Made by a program: the position numbers and the translations under genes
Notes under the pieces: generated by a model
Told to the model about the DNA's origin: nothing
Database searches by the model: none
Seen by the model: the letters and a program-made list of their open reading frames with translations, nothing else
In this document: one piece after another, positions 1 to 7,964 of the stretch
Position numbering within the stretch: the first letter of the stretch is position 1
Layout of the letters: each line of letters begins with the position of its first letter
Source of the DNA: Leeuwenhoekiella palythoae
Lineage (GTDB): Bacteria > Bacteroidota > Bacteroidia > Flavobacteriales > Flavobacteriaceae
DNA: 64,000 nucleotides
Direction of reading: 5' to 3'
Assembly (NCBI RefSeq): GCF_900130045.1
Contig: NZ_FQXT01000002.1
Location: forward strand, 186,001-250,000

Positions 1-1
1 G

Positions 2-1036
2 CTTGTGAGCGAGATCGCCGACCGTGTTATCGTGATGTATAAAGGGAAGATCGTTGAGCGTGGGAGTTCGGCGTCTATTTTTAAAAATCCTCAAGAAGAA
101 TACACTAAAGCCCTTATTTATGCCCGGCCCTCTACAAAAGAGCGTTTGGAGCGACTCCCTACGGTTGCTGATTTTTTAAATCAAAAGCCAATGGCGCCAG
201 CGGTAAGCGAGGCGGTAAGAACAGCGAAACACCAAAAACTGTATTCAAAAACTCCGTTGCTTGAGATTAAAAATGCTCAAAAGGAGTATTATAGTAACGT
301 TTCATTCTTTGGTAAAAAAGAAACCATAAAAGCTGTAAATGATGTGAGTTTTAAGATTTACGAAGGCGAAACCTTAGGGCTCGTGGGTGAAAGCGGCTGC
401 GGAAAGTCTACGTTAGGTAATTTAATTCTTCAATTAGATCAAGTGACTTCCGGTCATATCTTTTATCAGGGTACCGACTTGACTCGTTTAAAAACCCGTG
501 AATTGCGGAAACTGCGCAGAGATATTCAAATCATTTTTCAAGACCCTTATTCCTCTTTAAATCCGCGATTAACAGTGGGTCAAGCGATCACCGAAGCGAT
601 GGAAGTTCATAAACTTTATGCATCAAAAAAAGAGCGCAGAGCAGAAGCCTTAAAATTGCTGGAGCAGGTAGGCTTACTTCCCGAACATTATGACCGCTAT
701 CCGCATGAGTTTAGCGGAGGTCAGCGCCAGCGTATAGGTATCGCACGTACCATCGCTGTAAAGCCTAAATTTATTGTTTGTGACGAGTCGGTCTCCGCTT
801 TAGATATTTCGGTGCAAGCTCAAGTGCTCAATCTTCTGAACACCTTAAAAGAAGAGTATAATTTTACGTATTTATTTATCTCTCATGATCTGGCTGTGGT
901 AAAATACATTTCAGATCGTTTACTAGTAATGCGCAATGGACAATTTGAAGAAATGGGAGAGGCCGATGCGGTGTACGCTGCTCCTCAAAGCGATTATACG
1001 CAAGCACTTATTAATGCAATCCCAAAAGGGATTTAA
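2..1036 (+). CDS. Fused peptide-type ABC transporter ATP-binding protein, C-terminal part (partial)
   Basis: ATPase that would drive import of di/oligopeptides or related nickel-type substrates at the inner face of the inner membrane. The reading frame is open to the window edge: the first codons read as the end of a first ABC domain (the region after its H-loop), followed by the oligopeptide-transporter C-terminal extension and then a complete second ABC domain. In that domain I see Walker A GESGCGKST (about residues 128-136 of the visible part), the signature SGGQRQR, a Walker B ending CDESVSALD and the H-loop ISHDL. This tandem arrangement matches the DppD-DppF/YejF type fused ATPases. The true start lies upstream of the window; the GTG at 5 is only an internal codon. 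Permease partners would be expected upstream. Substrate cannot be told from the sequence. Confidence 0.9.
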   Translation, partial: LVSEIADRVIVMYKGKIVERGSSASIFKNPQEEYTKALIYARPSTKERLERLPTVADFLNQKPMAPAVSEAVRTAKHQKLYSKTPLLEIKNAQKEYYSNVSFFGKKETIKAVNDVSFKIYEGETLGLVGESGCGKSTLGNLILQLDQVTSGHIFYQGTDLTRLKTRELRKLRRDIQIIFQDPYSSLNPRLTVGQAITEAMEVHKLYASKKERRAEALKLLEQVGLLPEHYDRYPHEFSGGQRQRIGIARTIAVKPKFIVCDESVSALDISVQAQVLNLLNTLKEEYNFTYLFISHDLAVVKYISDRLLVMRNGQFEEMGEADAVYAAPQSDYTQALINAIPKGI

Positions 1037-1155
1037 AACATAAAGAAAAACACTTTACGTACCAAGTACCACAGCATTGCAATAACCGCTACGGTTGCTT
1101 TAAAGCTATATGTTATTTTTTGGAAGAAAGACACGGGTTGGGTAAGTGTACGCAT
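1033..1155 (-). CDS. Candidate 40-aa single-pass membrane microprotein
   Basis: A short ATG-to-TAA frame of 40 codons on the minus strand whose stop overlaps the stop of the preceding ABC gene by a few bases (convergent overlap). The product starts MRTLTQPVSFFQKI, then has a hydrophobic stretch (roughly residues 20-32, VAVIAMLWYLV) followed by basic residues RK and a phenylalanine-rich tail, i.e. a plausible inner-membrane helix with a cytoplasmic positive patch. There is no clear ribosome-binding site, as is usual in Bacteroidota. I do not recognise a family. Support is only the composition and an uninterrupted frame in an otherwise gene-free stretch; it could be chance. Confidence 0.4.
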   Translation of the reverse strand: MRTLTQPVSFFQKITYSFKATVAVIAMLWYLVRKVFFFMF

Positions 1156-1196
1156 TGGGCGATGCTTTTAATGAAACATAGATTATTAAGACTAAA

Positions 1197-1228
1197 AAAC
1201 ACCTTTGATAGTAAAGGTGTTTGTTTTT
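1197..1228. terminator. Intrinsic terminator, probably bidirectional
   Basis: Ten-base stem AAACACCTTT (1197-1206) and AAAGGTGTTT (1213-1222), six-base loop, followed by GTTTTT on the plus strand and preceded by an A-run that gives a T-run on the minus strand. It lies 160 bases after the ABC gene and just upstream of the microprotein candidate. Confidence 0.7.
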
Positions 1229-1265
1229 ATAATTGGAATCTTACGATTCAGGGTTTCTATAAAAT

Positions 1266-1297
1266 AAAAACCGCAAGGCTCCCCTCGCGGTTTTTTT
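1266..1297. terminator. Intrinsic terminator, probably bidirectional
   Basis: Stem AAAAACCGC (1266-1274) and GCGGTTTTT (1287-1295), extended inside by AGG/CCT, then a run of seven T on the plus strand; A-rich left flank gives T on the minus strand. Second terminator in tandem behind the ABC gene. Confidence 0.75.
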
Positions 1298-1557
1298 AAC
1301 AAATCATAACATCAAAATACTCCTATTTTGAAGCTAAACAACAACCTCTGTTTGCAATTCCTAGGGTTGTTATAAAATCTTACCGAGTTGGAATGCTGCT
1401 AATGTAGGATTTTTTTTCATTGCTCCAAACAAAATCAGTTGATTTTATCAAAACAATGTTAAAAATTATTGCTTTTCAACCGAATTTAAGTGTTTTTCAG
1501 CGTTGAAAATTCTGAAACAAGTATTTCAACGAATAACATACATCGTTCAAAGACAAA

Positions 1558-1583
1558 AAAAGAGCCTCTTTAAAGGCTCTTTT
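1558..1583 (-). terminator. Terminator of the sco operon
   Basis: Stem AAAAGAGCCT (1558-1567) and AGGCTCTTTT (1574-1583) with a six-base loop; on the minus strand it is followed by a T-run (1555-1560 read in reverse). It sits 23 bases beyond the scoB stop. Confidence 0.8.
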
Positions 1584-1605
1584 ATATCGATAAACTACAA
1601 ATTAT

Positions 1606-2262
1606 TCATGCTAGAATCATTTCGGGAACCTCATCCGGTATTTCGAGTGTTCCTTCGGTCGCTTTCTTGATTTCTTCTACAGAAACTCCAGGGGCGCGTT
1701 CTAAAAGCTTAAACCCTTTAGCAGTAACTTCTAACACCGCCAGGTTGGTGACTATTTTAGTAACACAACCCACACCGGTAAGCGGCAGTGTACAACGCTT
1801 TAAGAGTTTAGACTGCCCGGCACGATTGGTATGCATCATTGCGACAATGATATTTTCGGCACTCGCGACAAGATCCATCGCGCCGCCCATACCTTTCACC
1901 ATTTTACCCGGAATTTTCCAGTTAGCAATATCCCCGTTTTCAGCAACTTCCATCGCACCTAAAATAGTAAGGTCAACGTGTTGCCCTCTGATCATGGAGA
2001 AACTTAAAGCCGAATCAAAAAACGAAGCGCCCGGGAGCGTAGTAATGGTCTGTTTACCGGCATTAATAATATCAGCATCCTCTTCCCCTTCAAAAGGAAA
2101 AGGCCCCATTCCTAAAACCCCATTCTCACTTTGAAATTCGACTTCAATATCATCTCGCACATAATTGGCAACCAGTGTAGGTATGCCAATACCGAGATTC
2201 ACATAAAAACCGTCTTGAACTTCACGTGCGATACGCCTGGCGATTCCGTTTTTGTCTAGCAT
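1606..2262 (-). CDS. scoB: 3-oxoacid CoA-transferase subunit B
   Basis: Beta subunit of succinyl-CoA:3-ketoacid CoA-transferase, which moves CoA between succinyl-CoA and acetoacetate in ketone-body and branched-chain amino-acid breakdown in the cytoplasm. The catalytic glutamate motif SENG is present (E46 N47 G48), followed by the family's VLGMGPFP stretch; the length of 218 aa is normal for a B subunit. It is the last gene of a three-gene operon: the stop of the upstream peroxiredoxin gene and this ATG are separated by a single base, so translation is probably coupled. Its A-subunit partner lies on the far side of the peroxiredoxin gene, which is unusual. Transcription ends at the hairpin at 1558-1583. 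Confidence 0.93.
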   Translation of the reverse strand: MLDKNGIARRIAREVQDGFYVNLGIGIPTLVANYVRDDIEVEFQSENGVLGMGPFPFEGEEDADIINAGKQTITTLPGASFFDSALSFSMIRGQHVDLTILGAMEVAENGDIANWKIPGKMVKGMGGAMDLVASAENIIVAMMHTNRAGQSKLLKRCTLPLTGVGCVTKIVTNLAVLEVTAKGFKLLERAPGVSVEEIKKATEGTLEIPDEVPEMILA

Positions 2263-2263
2263 C

Positions 2264-2902
2264 TTATTTGTTTGGTTGTGGCGTCATTCTCAAGTAAGGC
2301 TTAATTTCTGTGTGCCCTTTAGGGAAAAACTCCGGAATTTGTTCATTACTTACACTTGGCGAGATCACACAGTCTTCCCCATCCTTCCAGTTGGCCGGCG
2401 TAGCCACTTTATGGTATGCTGTCAACTGAAGCGAATCGATCACGCGTACAATTTCGTCAAAGTTTCGACCTGTTGAAGGGGGATATGTCAACGTAAGTTT
2501 GATTTTCTTATCTGGTCCTATCACAAAAACCGAACGTACCGTAGCTTTCTCACTTGCATTAGGATGAATCATATCATAAAGCTCTGCAACTTTACGGTCT
2601 TCATCGCCAATGATTGGATAATCTACAGTGGTATTTTGAGTTTCGTTGATGTCTTTGATCCACTCTCTGTGTGATGCCACGCCATCTACGCTGAGTGCGA
2701 TAGGTTTCACATTACGCTTTTTAAATTCGTTGTGATAATTGGCTACTGTTCCCAACTCTGTTGTACAAACCGGAGTATAATCTGCCGGATGCGAGAATAA
2801 AATCCCCCAGCTGTCGCCAAGCCATTCGTGAAAATTTATAGTTCCTTCTGTGGTATCTGTTGTAAAATCTGGTGCAACATCACCTAATCTTAAATGTGCC
2901 AT
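2264..2902 (-). CDS. Peroxiredoxin, Prx6 (1-Cys) type
   Basis: Thiol peroxidase that reduces hydrogen peroxide, organic hydroperoxides or peroxynitrite in the cytoplasm. The peroxidatic site reads HPADYTPVCTTELG, with the reactive cysteine at C46 and the conserved P-x3-T/C environment. The 212 aa length and the long C-terminal dimerisation part fit the Prx6 subfamily. Another cysteine near residue 174 (EDCVIS) might act as resolving or be free. The gene lies between the two CoA-transferase subunit genes, 38 bases after scoA and one base before scoB, so it must share their mRNA. The reason for that coupling is not shown by the sequence. Confidence 0.92.
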   Translation of the reverse strand: MAHLRLGDVAPDFTTDTTEGTINFHEWLGDSWGILFSHPADYTPVCTTELGTVANYHNEFKKRNVKPIALSVDGVASHREWIKDINETQNTTVDYPIIGDEDRKVAELYDMIHPNASEKATVRSVFVIGPDKKIKLTLTYPPSTGRNFDEIVRVIDSLQLTAYHKVATPANWKDGEDCVISPSVSNEQIPEFFPKGHTEIKPYLRMTPQPNK

Positions 2903-2940
2903 TATTAAATTAATTTTTGGTTGTTATATATGTTTAGTTG

Positions 2941-3645
2941 TTAGTCGTTGTGTTTCCTTACGGTGCGCTGCTCAATGCGTTTCTCGTAGTTTTTACCTTC
3001 AAAAATGCGTTGAACAAAAATTCCAGGAATATGTATTTGGTTAGGGTCTAATTCGCCGGCAGGCACGAGCTCCTCAACCTCAGCAACTGTGATTTTTGCT
3101 GCTCCACACATCGGCGGATTGAAGTTGCGCGCCGTTCCTTTAAAAATGAGATTACCTGCGGTATCTCCCTTCCAGGCTTTTATAAATGAAAAATCGGCTT
3201 TAAAAGCATGTTCCAGTACATACATTTTACCATCAAATTCTCGGGTTTCTTTGCCTTCAGCTACTTCGGTTCCATAGCCTGCCGGGGTGTAGATCGCCGG
3301 AAAACCTGCCTGTGCAGCGCGGCAACGTTCTGCTAAAGTTCCTTGCGGAATCAATTCGACCTCAAGTTCGCCACTTAACATTTGACGTTCAAACTCAGCA
3401 TTTTCGCCCACGTAAGACGAGATCATTTTTTTGATCTGCTTTTTCTGAAGCAGTAAGCCCAAGCCAAAATCATCTACTCCGGCATTATTAGAAATACAGG
3501 TTAGATTTTTCACGTTAAGTTTAACGAGTTGCTCGATCGCTTTTTCCGGAATACCGCTCAGCCCAAAACCACCTAACATCAAGGTCATATTGTCCTCAAT
3601 GCCCGTTAATGCTTCTGTAACCGAGTTTACCGTTTTTGTTATCAT
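2941..3645 (-). CDS. scoA: 3-oxoacid CoA-transferase subunit A
   Basis: Alpha subunit of succinyl-CoA:3-ketoacid CoA-transferase, partner of the product at 1606-2262. The glycine-rich CoA-binding signature [10 protein letters not shown] is near residues 26-35, and a central [11 protein letters not shown] stretch matches the family. The 234 aa length is normal. First gene of the scoA - peroxiredoxin - scoB operon; it follows PBP1A on the same strand after an 84-base gap with no visible terminator, so read-through from the ricT-gldH-PBP operon is possible. Confidence 0.93.
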   Translation of the reverse strand: MITKTVNSVTEALTGIEDNMTLMLGGFGLSGIPEKAIEQLVKLNVKNLTCISNNAGVDDFGLGLLLQKKQIKKMISSYVGENAEFERQMLSGELEVELIPQGTLAERCRAAQAGFPAIYTPAGYGTEVAEGKETREFDGKMYVLEHAFKADFSFIKAWKGDTAGNLIFKGTARNFNPPMCGAAKITVAEVEELVPAGELDPNQIHIPGIFVQRIFEGKNYEKRIEQRTVRKHND

Positions 3646-3729
3646 TTTCTCATTTTAGTTTAAGAAAATTACAAAATACGTTTTCTAACCACAATCTTTT
3701 AGCAGTAATTTATGGTATTCTAAAAAGGA

Positions 3730-6069
3730 TTAAAAGTCCAACTCATCTGGCAAGTCTACCTCTTGTGCTGCGCCTTCTGCCGGGGCCGAACAATCTACAC
3801 GGATTGATAAGTTTTCAGGTCGCTCAAAATCTCCTTTTGAAATTTTAAGCTCTTCGTCTTCGTAGCATTTTTTCATAAAAACCGCCCAAATAGGTAATGC
3901 CATTGTTGCTCCCTGACCATAGGTAATTGAAGGGAAGTGCACCGAGCGGTCATCGCCTCCTACCCAAACACCACTAACCAGGTTAGGAACCATACCCATA
4001 AACCAACCGTCACTTTGATTTTGTGTAGTTCCTGTTTTTCCGGCAATTGGATTTTTAAACGCATAAGGATGCCCCGTAACTACATTGTTGTACACATAGT
4101 TATTGATCGCTCCTGAGCGTAATCTAGCACCAGAACCATACTGGGTCACCCCTTCCATCAGATTAACGGTTACGTAAGCCGACTCTTGACTGATAATATC
4201 TTTAGCTTTAGGAACACTCTGATATAAAACAGTACCGTTTTTATCTACGATAGTCGAAACGATCTGTGGCTCTACATGAACGCCCTTATTTGCAAAAGCT
4301 GAATATGCCGAGACCATCTCAAACAAACTCAAGTCTGCTGTACCCAAAGCAATAGAAGGCACTTCCGGGATATTTTCTGTATCCACTCCTAGTTTTTCAA
4401 TAAGATTGATAACCGGTTTAGGACCTACACGATGCATTAAACGCGCTGAAACGGTATTGATCGAGTTTGCTAAAGCCGACTTTAGTGTTACCATTCCCTT
4501 AAAGCCACTGCTAGAATTTTCTGGACACCAAGCTTTTTGAGCCCCCATTTCTCCTGCAGGAATACAGTATGGAATATCTGGAACCGTATCGCAAGGCGAA
4601 AGGTGCAATTGATCTATGGCTGTGGCGTACAAGAACGGCTTGAATGTAGAACCTACTTGTCGTCTACCCGTTTTTACGTGATCATATTGAAAATGCTTGT
4701 AATTGATTCCTCCTACCCAAGCTTTAACTTCTCCTGTTTGCGGAGTCATACTCAACAAACCTGCGCGTAAGAAACGTTTGTAATACAAAATACTGTCGCG
4801 TGGAGTCATCACGGTATCCACTTCTTTTGCACCGTCTTTCCAGACAAAAACCCGCATATCAGTTTTTTTATCAAAGGAAGCCTTGATATCTTTTACCGAA
4901 ATATCCTGAGCGGCCATCTTTCTCCAACGGTCAGAATTACGCATTGCGCGATTAATAATTACTTCTTCTTCCTCTTTACTAATATCTCTAAAGGGTGCCG
5001 TACTATTCTTTTCGTTTTGACGGTCAAACTCGCGTTGAAGATTTTCCATATGTGCGGTTACCGCTTCTTCTGCATAACGTTGCATACGAGAATCAAGCGT
5101 TGTGGTAATTACGAGTCCGTCGCGATAGATGTTGTAATATTCTTCATTACCATCAGCATCTACACCTTTTGGATTTTCTTCGATCCATTCAGACATAAAG
5201 GCTCTTAAGTATTCTCTAAAATAGGTTGCAATCCCATCTGCGTGACCCTCAGGAGAGAACTTGATCTCCATAGGCATTGCGATCAGACTGTCGCGCTCGG
5301 TTTCAGTAATTTTTCCAGTTTCGGCCATAAGCGCTAAAACCGTATTTCTGCGCTCTAAAGACTTATCTCTTGAAATCTCCCGATACGGATTAAACTGTCT
5401 TGGGTTTTTGAGCATCCCGGCGATGATCGCAGATTCTTCGGGATGTAACTCACGAGGCTCTTTGTCAAAATAGATCTTTGAAGCAGAACGAATTCCCACC
5501 GCCTGAAACAGAAAATCCTGCTTGTTGAGATACATTGTAATAATCTCTTCTTTAGTATACTGGCTTTCTAAACGCGCGGCAATAATCCACTCTTTTACTT
5601 TTTGCAGCACACGCTCAAACTTACTGCTAGGAGTGTCAGAAAATAGAAGTTTGGCCAACTGCTGCGTGATAGTACTTGCTCCTCCTTTTGAACCTAAAAA
5701 GGCTACAGCTCTAGCCGTACCTCGCATATCGATCCCGGAGTGCTCATAAAAACGTCTATCTTCGGTTGCAACTACAGCATCAACAAGGTTTTGCGGCAAG
5801 TCTTCATATTTAACCGGAGTTCGGTTTTCATTATAAAATTTACCTAAGGTTTTTCCGTCAGAAGAAAGAATTTCAGTAGCGAGATTGCTTTCTGGGTTTT
5901 CAAGCTCTTCAAAGGTGGGCAGTTTACCAAAAGCTCCCCAAGAAGCAAGAAGAAACACTAAAATTACAGCAGCTAATCCGCTTAAAAACAAAATCCAAAA
6001 CCCTTTGATATAAGGTTTATGATTTGAAGTTTTCGCCTGTTTTGCAGGCTTCTTTTTACTTTGAGCCAT
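3730..6069 (-). CDS. Class A penicillin-binding protein 1A (transglycosylase/transpeptidase)
   Basis: Bifunctional enzyme that polymerises lipid II glycan strands and cross-links peptides on the periplasmic side of the inner membrane. In order: a basic cytoplasmic tail, one membrane helix (about 24-46), a GT51 domain with catalytic E103 in EDRRFYEHSGID and the second motif GGASTITQQLAK, then a transpeptidase domain with S474-TFK (SxxK), S536-IN (SxN) and K678-TG (KTG). All active-site residues are present, so both activities are expected. The 779 aa length is normal for flavobacterial PBP1A. It is the third gene of the ricT-gldH-PBP operon, only 7 bases after gldH. E. coli names it mrcA; the flavobacterial orthologue is usually left without a symbol. 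Confidence 0.95.
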   Translation of the reverse strand: MAQSKKKPAKQAKTSNHKPYIKGFWILFLSGLAAVILVFLLASWGAFGKLPTFEELENPESNLATEILSSDGKTLGKFYNENRTPVKYEDLPQNLVDAVVATEDRRFYEHSGIDMRGTARAVAFLGSKGGASTITQQLAKLLFSDTPSSKFERVLQKVKEWIIAARLESQYTKEEIITMYLNKQDFLFQAVGIRSASKIYFDKEPRELHPEESAIIAGMLKNPRQFNPYREISRDKSLERRNTVLALMAETGKITETERDSLIAMPMEIKFSPEGHADGIATYFREYLRAFMSEWIEENPKGVDADGNEEYYNIYRDGLVITTTLDSRMQRYAEEAVTAHMENLQREFDRQNEKNSTAPFRDISKEEEEVIINRAMRNSDRWRKMAAQDISVKDIKASFDKKTDMRVFVWKDGAKEVDTVMTPRDSILYYKRFLRAGLLSMTPQTGEVKAWVGGINYKHFQYDHVKTGRRQVGSTFKPFLYATAIDQLHLSPCDTVPDIPYCIPAGEMGAQKAWCPENSSSGFKGMVTLKSALANSINTVSARLMHRVGPKPVINLIEKLGVDTENIPEVPSIALGTADLSLFEMVSAYSAFANKGVHVEPQIVSTIVDKNGTVLYQSVPKAKDIISQESAYVTVNLMEGVTQYGSGARLRSGAINNYVYNNVVTGHPYAFKNPIAGKTGTTQNQSDGWFMGMVPNLVSGVWVGGDDRSVHFPSITYGQGATMALPIWAVFMKKCYEDEELKISKGDFERPENLSIRVDCSAPAEGAAQEVDLPDELDF

Positions 6070-6076
6070 TTTATCT

Positions 6077-6559
6077 CTATTCGTTTGTTTTTTCTATACG
6101 CAAACCTACATCTCTGATTCCTTCTAAATCAGCAATAGGATTTACGTCCCCGTTGCGACGCATTGCCTGCTTCAGCTTAAAGGTGTAGCTGCCTGCTTCG
6201 CTAAATTGTATATGTTCTTTATACCAAAGTTTATTTTCTTTAATATCGCCAAAACCGGTGCCTAGCCAGCTTCCGTCAGGATTTGCCATCTTGTACTCTA
6301 GCGTATCTGTAATGGTTTTTCCGTTAGGAAATTGCATCGAAGCAATCAAAAACACGTTGCTAAAGGCATATGAATTGTCATTGCGCAAGGTTATAAACGC
6401 ATTATACGTACTTAAAGTGTCTAAGTTATCGACTTTTAGCGTTACCGCAGAATCGCTTTTCCAATGCTTGGGCAGCGATTTATATTCGTGAAAAGCAGCT
6501 GTTTTATCGCAAGACCAAAAACAGCTTAAAACTAAAAGCGCACAGAGGAATTTATGCAT
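6077..6559 (-). CDS. gldH: Gliding motility lipoprotein GldH
   Basis: Lipoprotein needed for gliding and for stability of other Gld/T9SS parts in Flavobacterium johnsoniae. The chosen start gives a 160-aa protein beginning MHKFLCALLVLSCFWSC, a typical lipoprotein signal with cysteine after a hydrophobic core; an upstream extension to 6640 is open but would bury the signal peptide, so I reject it. The start overlaps the end of ricT by 8 bases, which implies translational coupling. The body is a beta-rich extracytoplasmic domain with no enzyme motif. Downstream PBP1A follows after 7 bases. The ricT-gldH neighbourhood is a familiar one in flavobacteria, which supports the name. Confidence 0.88.
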   Translation of the reverse strand: MHKFLCALLVLSCFWSCDKTAAFHEYKSLPKHWKSDSAVTLKVDNLDTLSTYNAFITLRNDNSYAFSNVFLIASMQFPNGKTITDTLEYKMANPDGSWLGTGFGDIKENKLWYKEHIQFSEAGSYTFKLKQAMRRNGDVNPIADLEGIRDVGLRIEKTNE

Positions 6560-7721
6560 TTTTCTTAGGTCCCTTTTTTCGGAAATTTCCTTTTTTACGA
6601 CGGTTTTTTGAACGCTTTCTGCTGTTTTTAGGTTTGTCAAAACGGGTTAAACTGTCTTGCCCTACAACGTTTCCAAAATCTACTTTAGCGTCTGTAATAA
6701 GTTCTGCAGCATACTCTTCTAGACTTGCTACTTTGTTTTTATTCTTATTGGCTTCAATGATCTCATTGGCCTGCGTGGTGGTGAGCTTGTGCCAGTTCAT
6801 CCACTCGCCTTCATAAGCATACCAAAGGTGTCCTTGAAAAATATCAATCTTCTGGCAAACCGCTGTACCCTTGTCTGTATACAGTTTTTGTTCTGTTTTT
6901 GGGAAATCTTTTAGCGCATCTAAATAGGCGTCCAACTCATAATTTAAGCAGCATTTTAGCTTCCCACATTGACCTGCCAATTTTTGCGGATTTAAAGAAA
7001 GTTGCTGATAGCGTGCTGCGCTTGTGGTCACCGATCTAAAATCTGTTAACCAGGTTGAGCAACACAGCTCGCGCCCACAAGAGCCTATTCCGCCTAAACG
7101 CGCCGCTTCTTGTCTAAAGCCTATTTGACGCATTTCGATACGGGTTCTAAACTCCTGCGCAAATTCTTTGATCAGTTGTCTAAAATCTACGCGCTCCTCT
7201 GCGGTATAGAAAAAAGTCGCTTTAGAGCCATCGCCCTGAAACTCAATATCAGAGATTTTCATCTGAAGTCCTAAACGAATAGCGATCTGACGCGAACGTA
7301 CTTTAATGCCTTCTTCACGCTCTTTTACGCTTTCCCAAACTTCAATATCCTTTTGATTGGCTTTGCGGTAGATTTTTAGAAAATCGTCTGAAGTGTAGGA
7401 GATCTTCTTCTTTTTCATTTGAATGCGTACCAACTCGCCGGTCAATGAAACGATACCCACATCGTGACCCGAAGCCGCCTGAACTGCTAGCACTTCGCCT
7501 ACGTTGATCTGTAATTTATCTACGTTCTTCACGTATTCTTTGCGACCATTTTTGAAGCGAACTTCAACAAAGTCAAAGGGTTCCTGCCCGTCAGGCAGAC
7601 TCATATTTGAAAGCCAGTCAAAGACTGTTAGTTTGTTACATCCGTCGGTACCACAGGTACCATTATTTTGACAACCACGTGGTTGACCGTTTTTGGTCGT
7701 ACCACAATTTCCACACGCCAT
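6552..7721 (-). CDS. ricT: RicT/YaaT-like PSP1 domain protein
   Basis: Cytoplasmic protein of the PSP1/RicT family. In Bacillus RicT works with RicA and RicF as an iron-sulfur complex that stimulates RNase Y-dependent mRNA maturation; the role in Bacteroidota is not settled. The N-terminus has a small cysteine cluster (CGNCG, residues 3-7, plus CQNNGTCGTDGC), the centre carries the PSP1 domain with the diagnostic cysteine pairs GSCGRELCC and GQCGKLKCC, and the C-terminus is a lysine/arginine-rich tail. Length 389 aa. First gene of the ricT-gldH-PBP operon; a TATTTTTG box lies 119 bases upstream. Confidence 0.88.
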   Translation of the reverse strand: MACGNCGTTKNGQPRGCQNNGTCGTDGCNKLTVFDWLSNMSLPDGQEPFDFVEVRFKNGRKEYVKNVDKLQINVGEVLAVQAASGHDVGIVSLTGELVRIQMKKKKISYTSDDFLKIYRKANQKDIEVWESVKEREEGIKVRSRQIAIRLGLQMKISDIEFQGDGSKATFFYTAEERVDFRQLIKEFAQEFRTRIEMRQIGFRQEAARLGGIGSCGRELCCSTWLTDFRSVTTSAARYQQLSLNPQKLAGQCGKLKCCLNYELDAYLDALKDFPKTEQKLYTDKGTAVCQKIDIFQGHLWYAYEGEWMNWHKLTTTQANEIIEANKNKNKVASLEEYAAELITDAKVDFGNVVGQDSLTRFDKPKNSRKRSKNRRKKGNFRKKGPKKNA

Positions 7722-7792
7722 GAGATCCTATATGTTTGTAAATCTCCAGATTAAAAAACTCCGGGATTTGATGATTTATATATGTTGACAAC

Positions 7793-7847
7793 GGAAAGCT
7801 TCCGTCTTAATTGCTGCTAAAGATAACATTTTAGCTATGCAAAAATA
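7793..7847 (-). promoter_or_regulatory. Probable ricT operon promoter (-7 box) and leader hairpin
   Basis: On the minus strand 7847-7840 reads TATTTTTG, a perfect match to the Bacteroidota -7 element TAnnTTTG. The leader of about 110 bases carries a small inverted repeat ACGGAA/TTCCGT (7793-7807). The -33 element is not clear, so the assignment is tentative. Confidence 0.4.
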
Positions 7848-7912
7848 TAGTAATTCTAATTGGGGATTAAAGCAAATGTGCGGCATTTTGCATTTTGGAA
7901 GCTGTTGCGCAT

Positions 7913-7945
7913 AAAAAAAGTCGGTTACCTAAAACCGACTTTTTC
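7913..7945 (-). terminator. Terminator of trhO
   Basis: Eleven-base stem AAAAGTCGGTT (7916-7926) and AACCGACTTTT (7933-7943), with T-runs on both sides; it lies 20 bases past the trhO stop. Confidence 0.8.
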
Positions 7946-7964
7946 TGCTTTGTTTCTTCAATTC

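Larger units (their letters stand above)
1156..1557. other. Intergenic stretch with terminators, no gene seen
   Basis: Together with the microprotein candidate this fills a gap of about 570 bases between the ABC gene and scoB. It holds two intrinsic terminators (listed separately). Beyond them the stretch from 1300 to 1557 is AT-rich and shows no convincing frame. One inverted repeat is visible: CGTTGAAA at 1501-1508 against TTTCAACG at 1524-1531. Confidence 0.5.

Noticed and set aside
1667-2134. 155-codon plus-strand frame inside scoB
   Set aside because: Antisense shadow of a well-conserved gene; the predicted residues show no family-like pattern.
6560-6640. Extended gldH start at 6640
   Set aside because: Would add 27 residues in front of the lipoprotein signal peptide and overlap ricT extensively.
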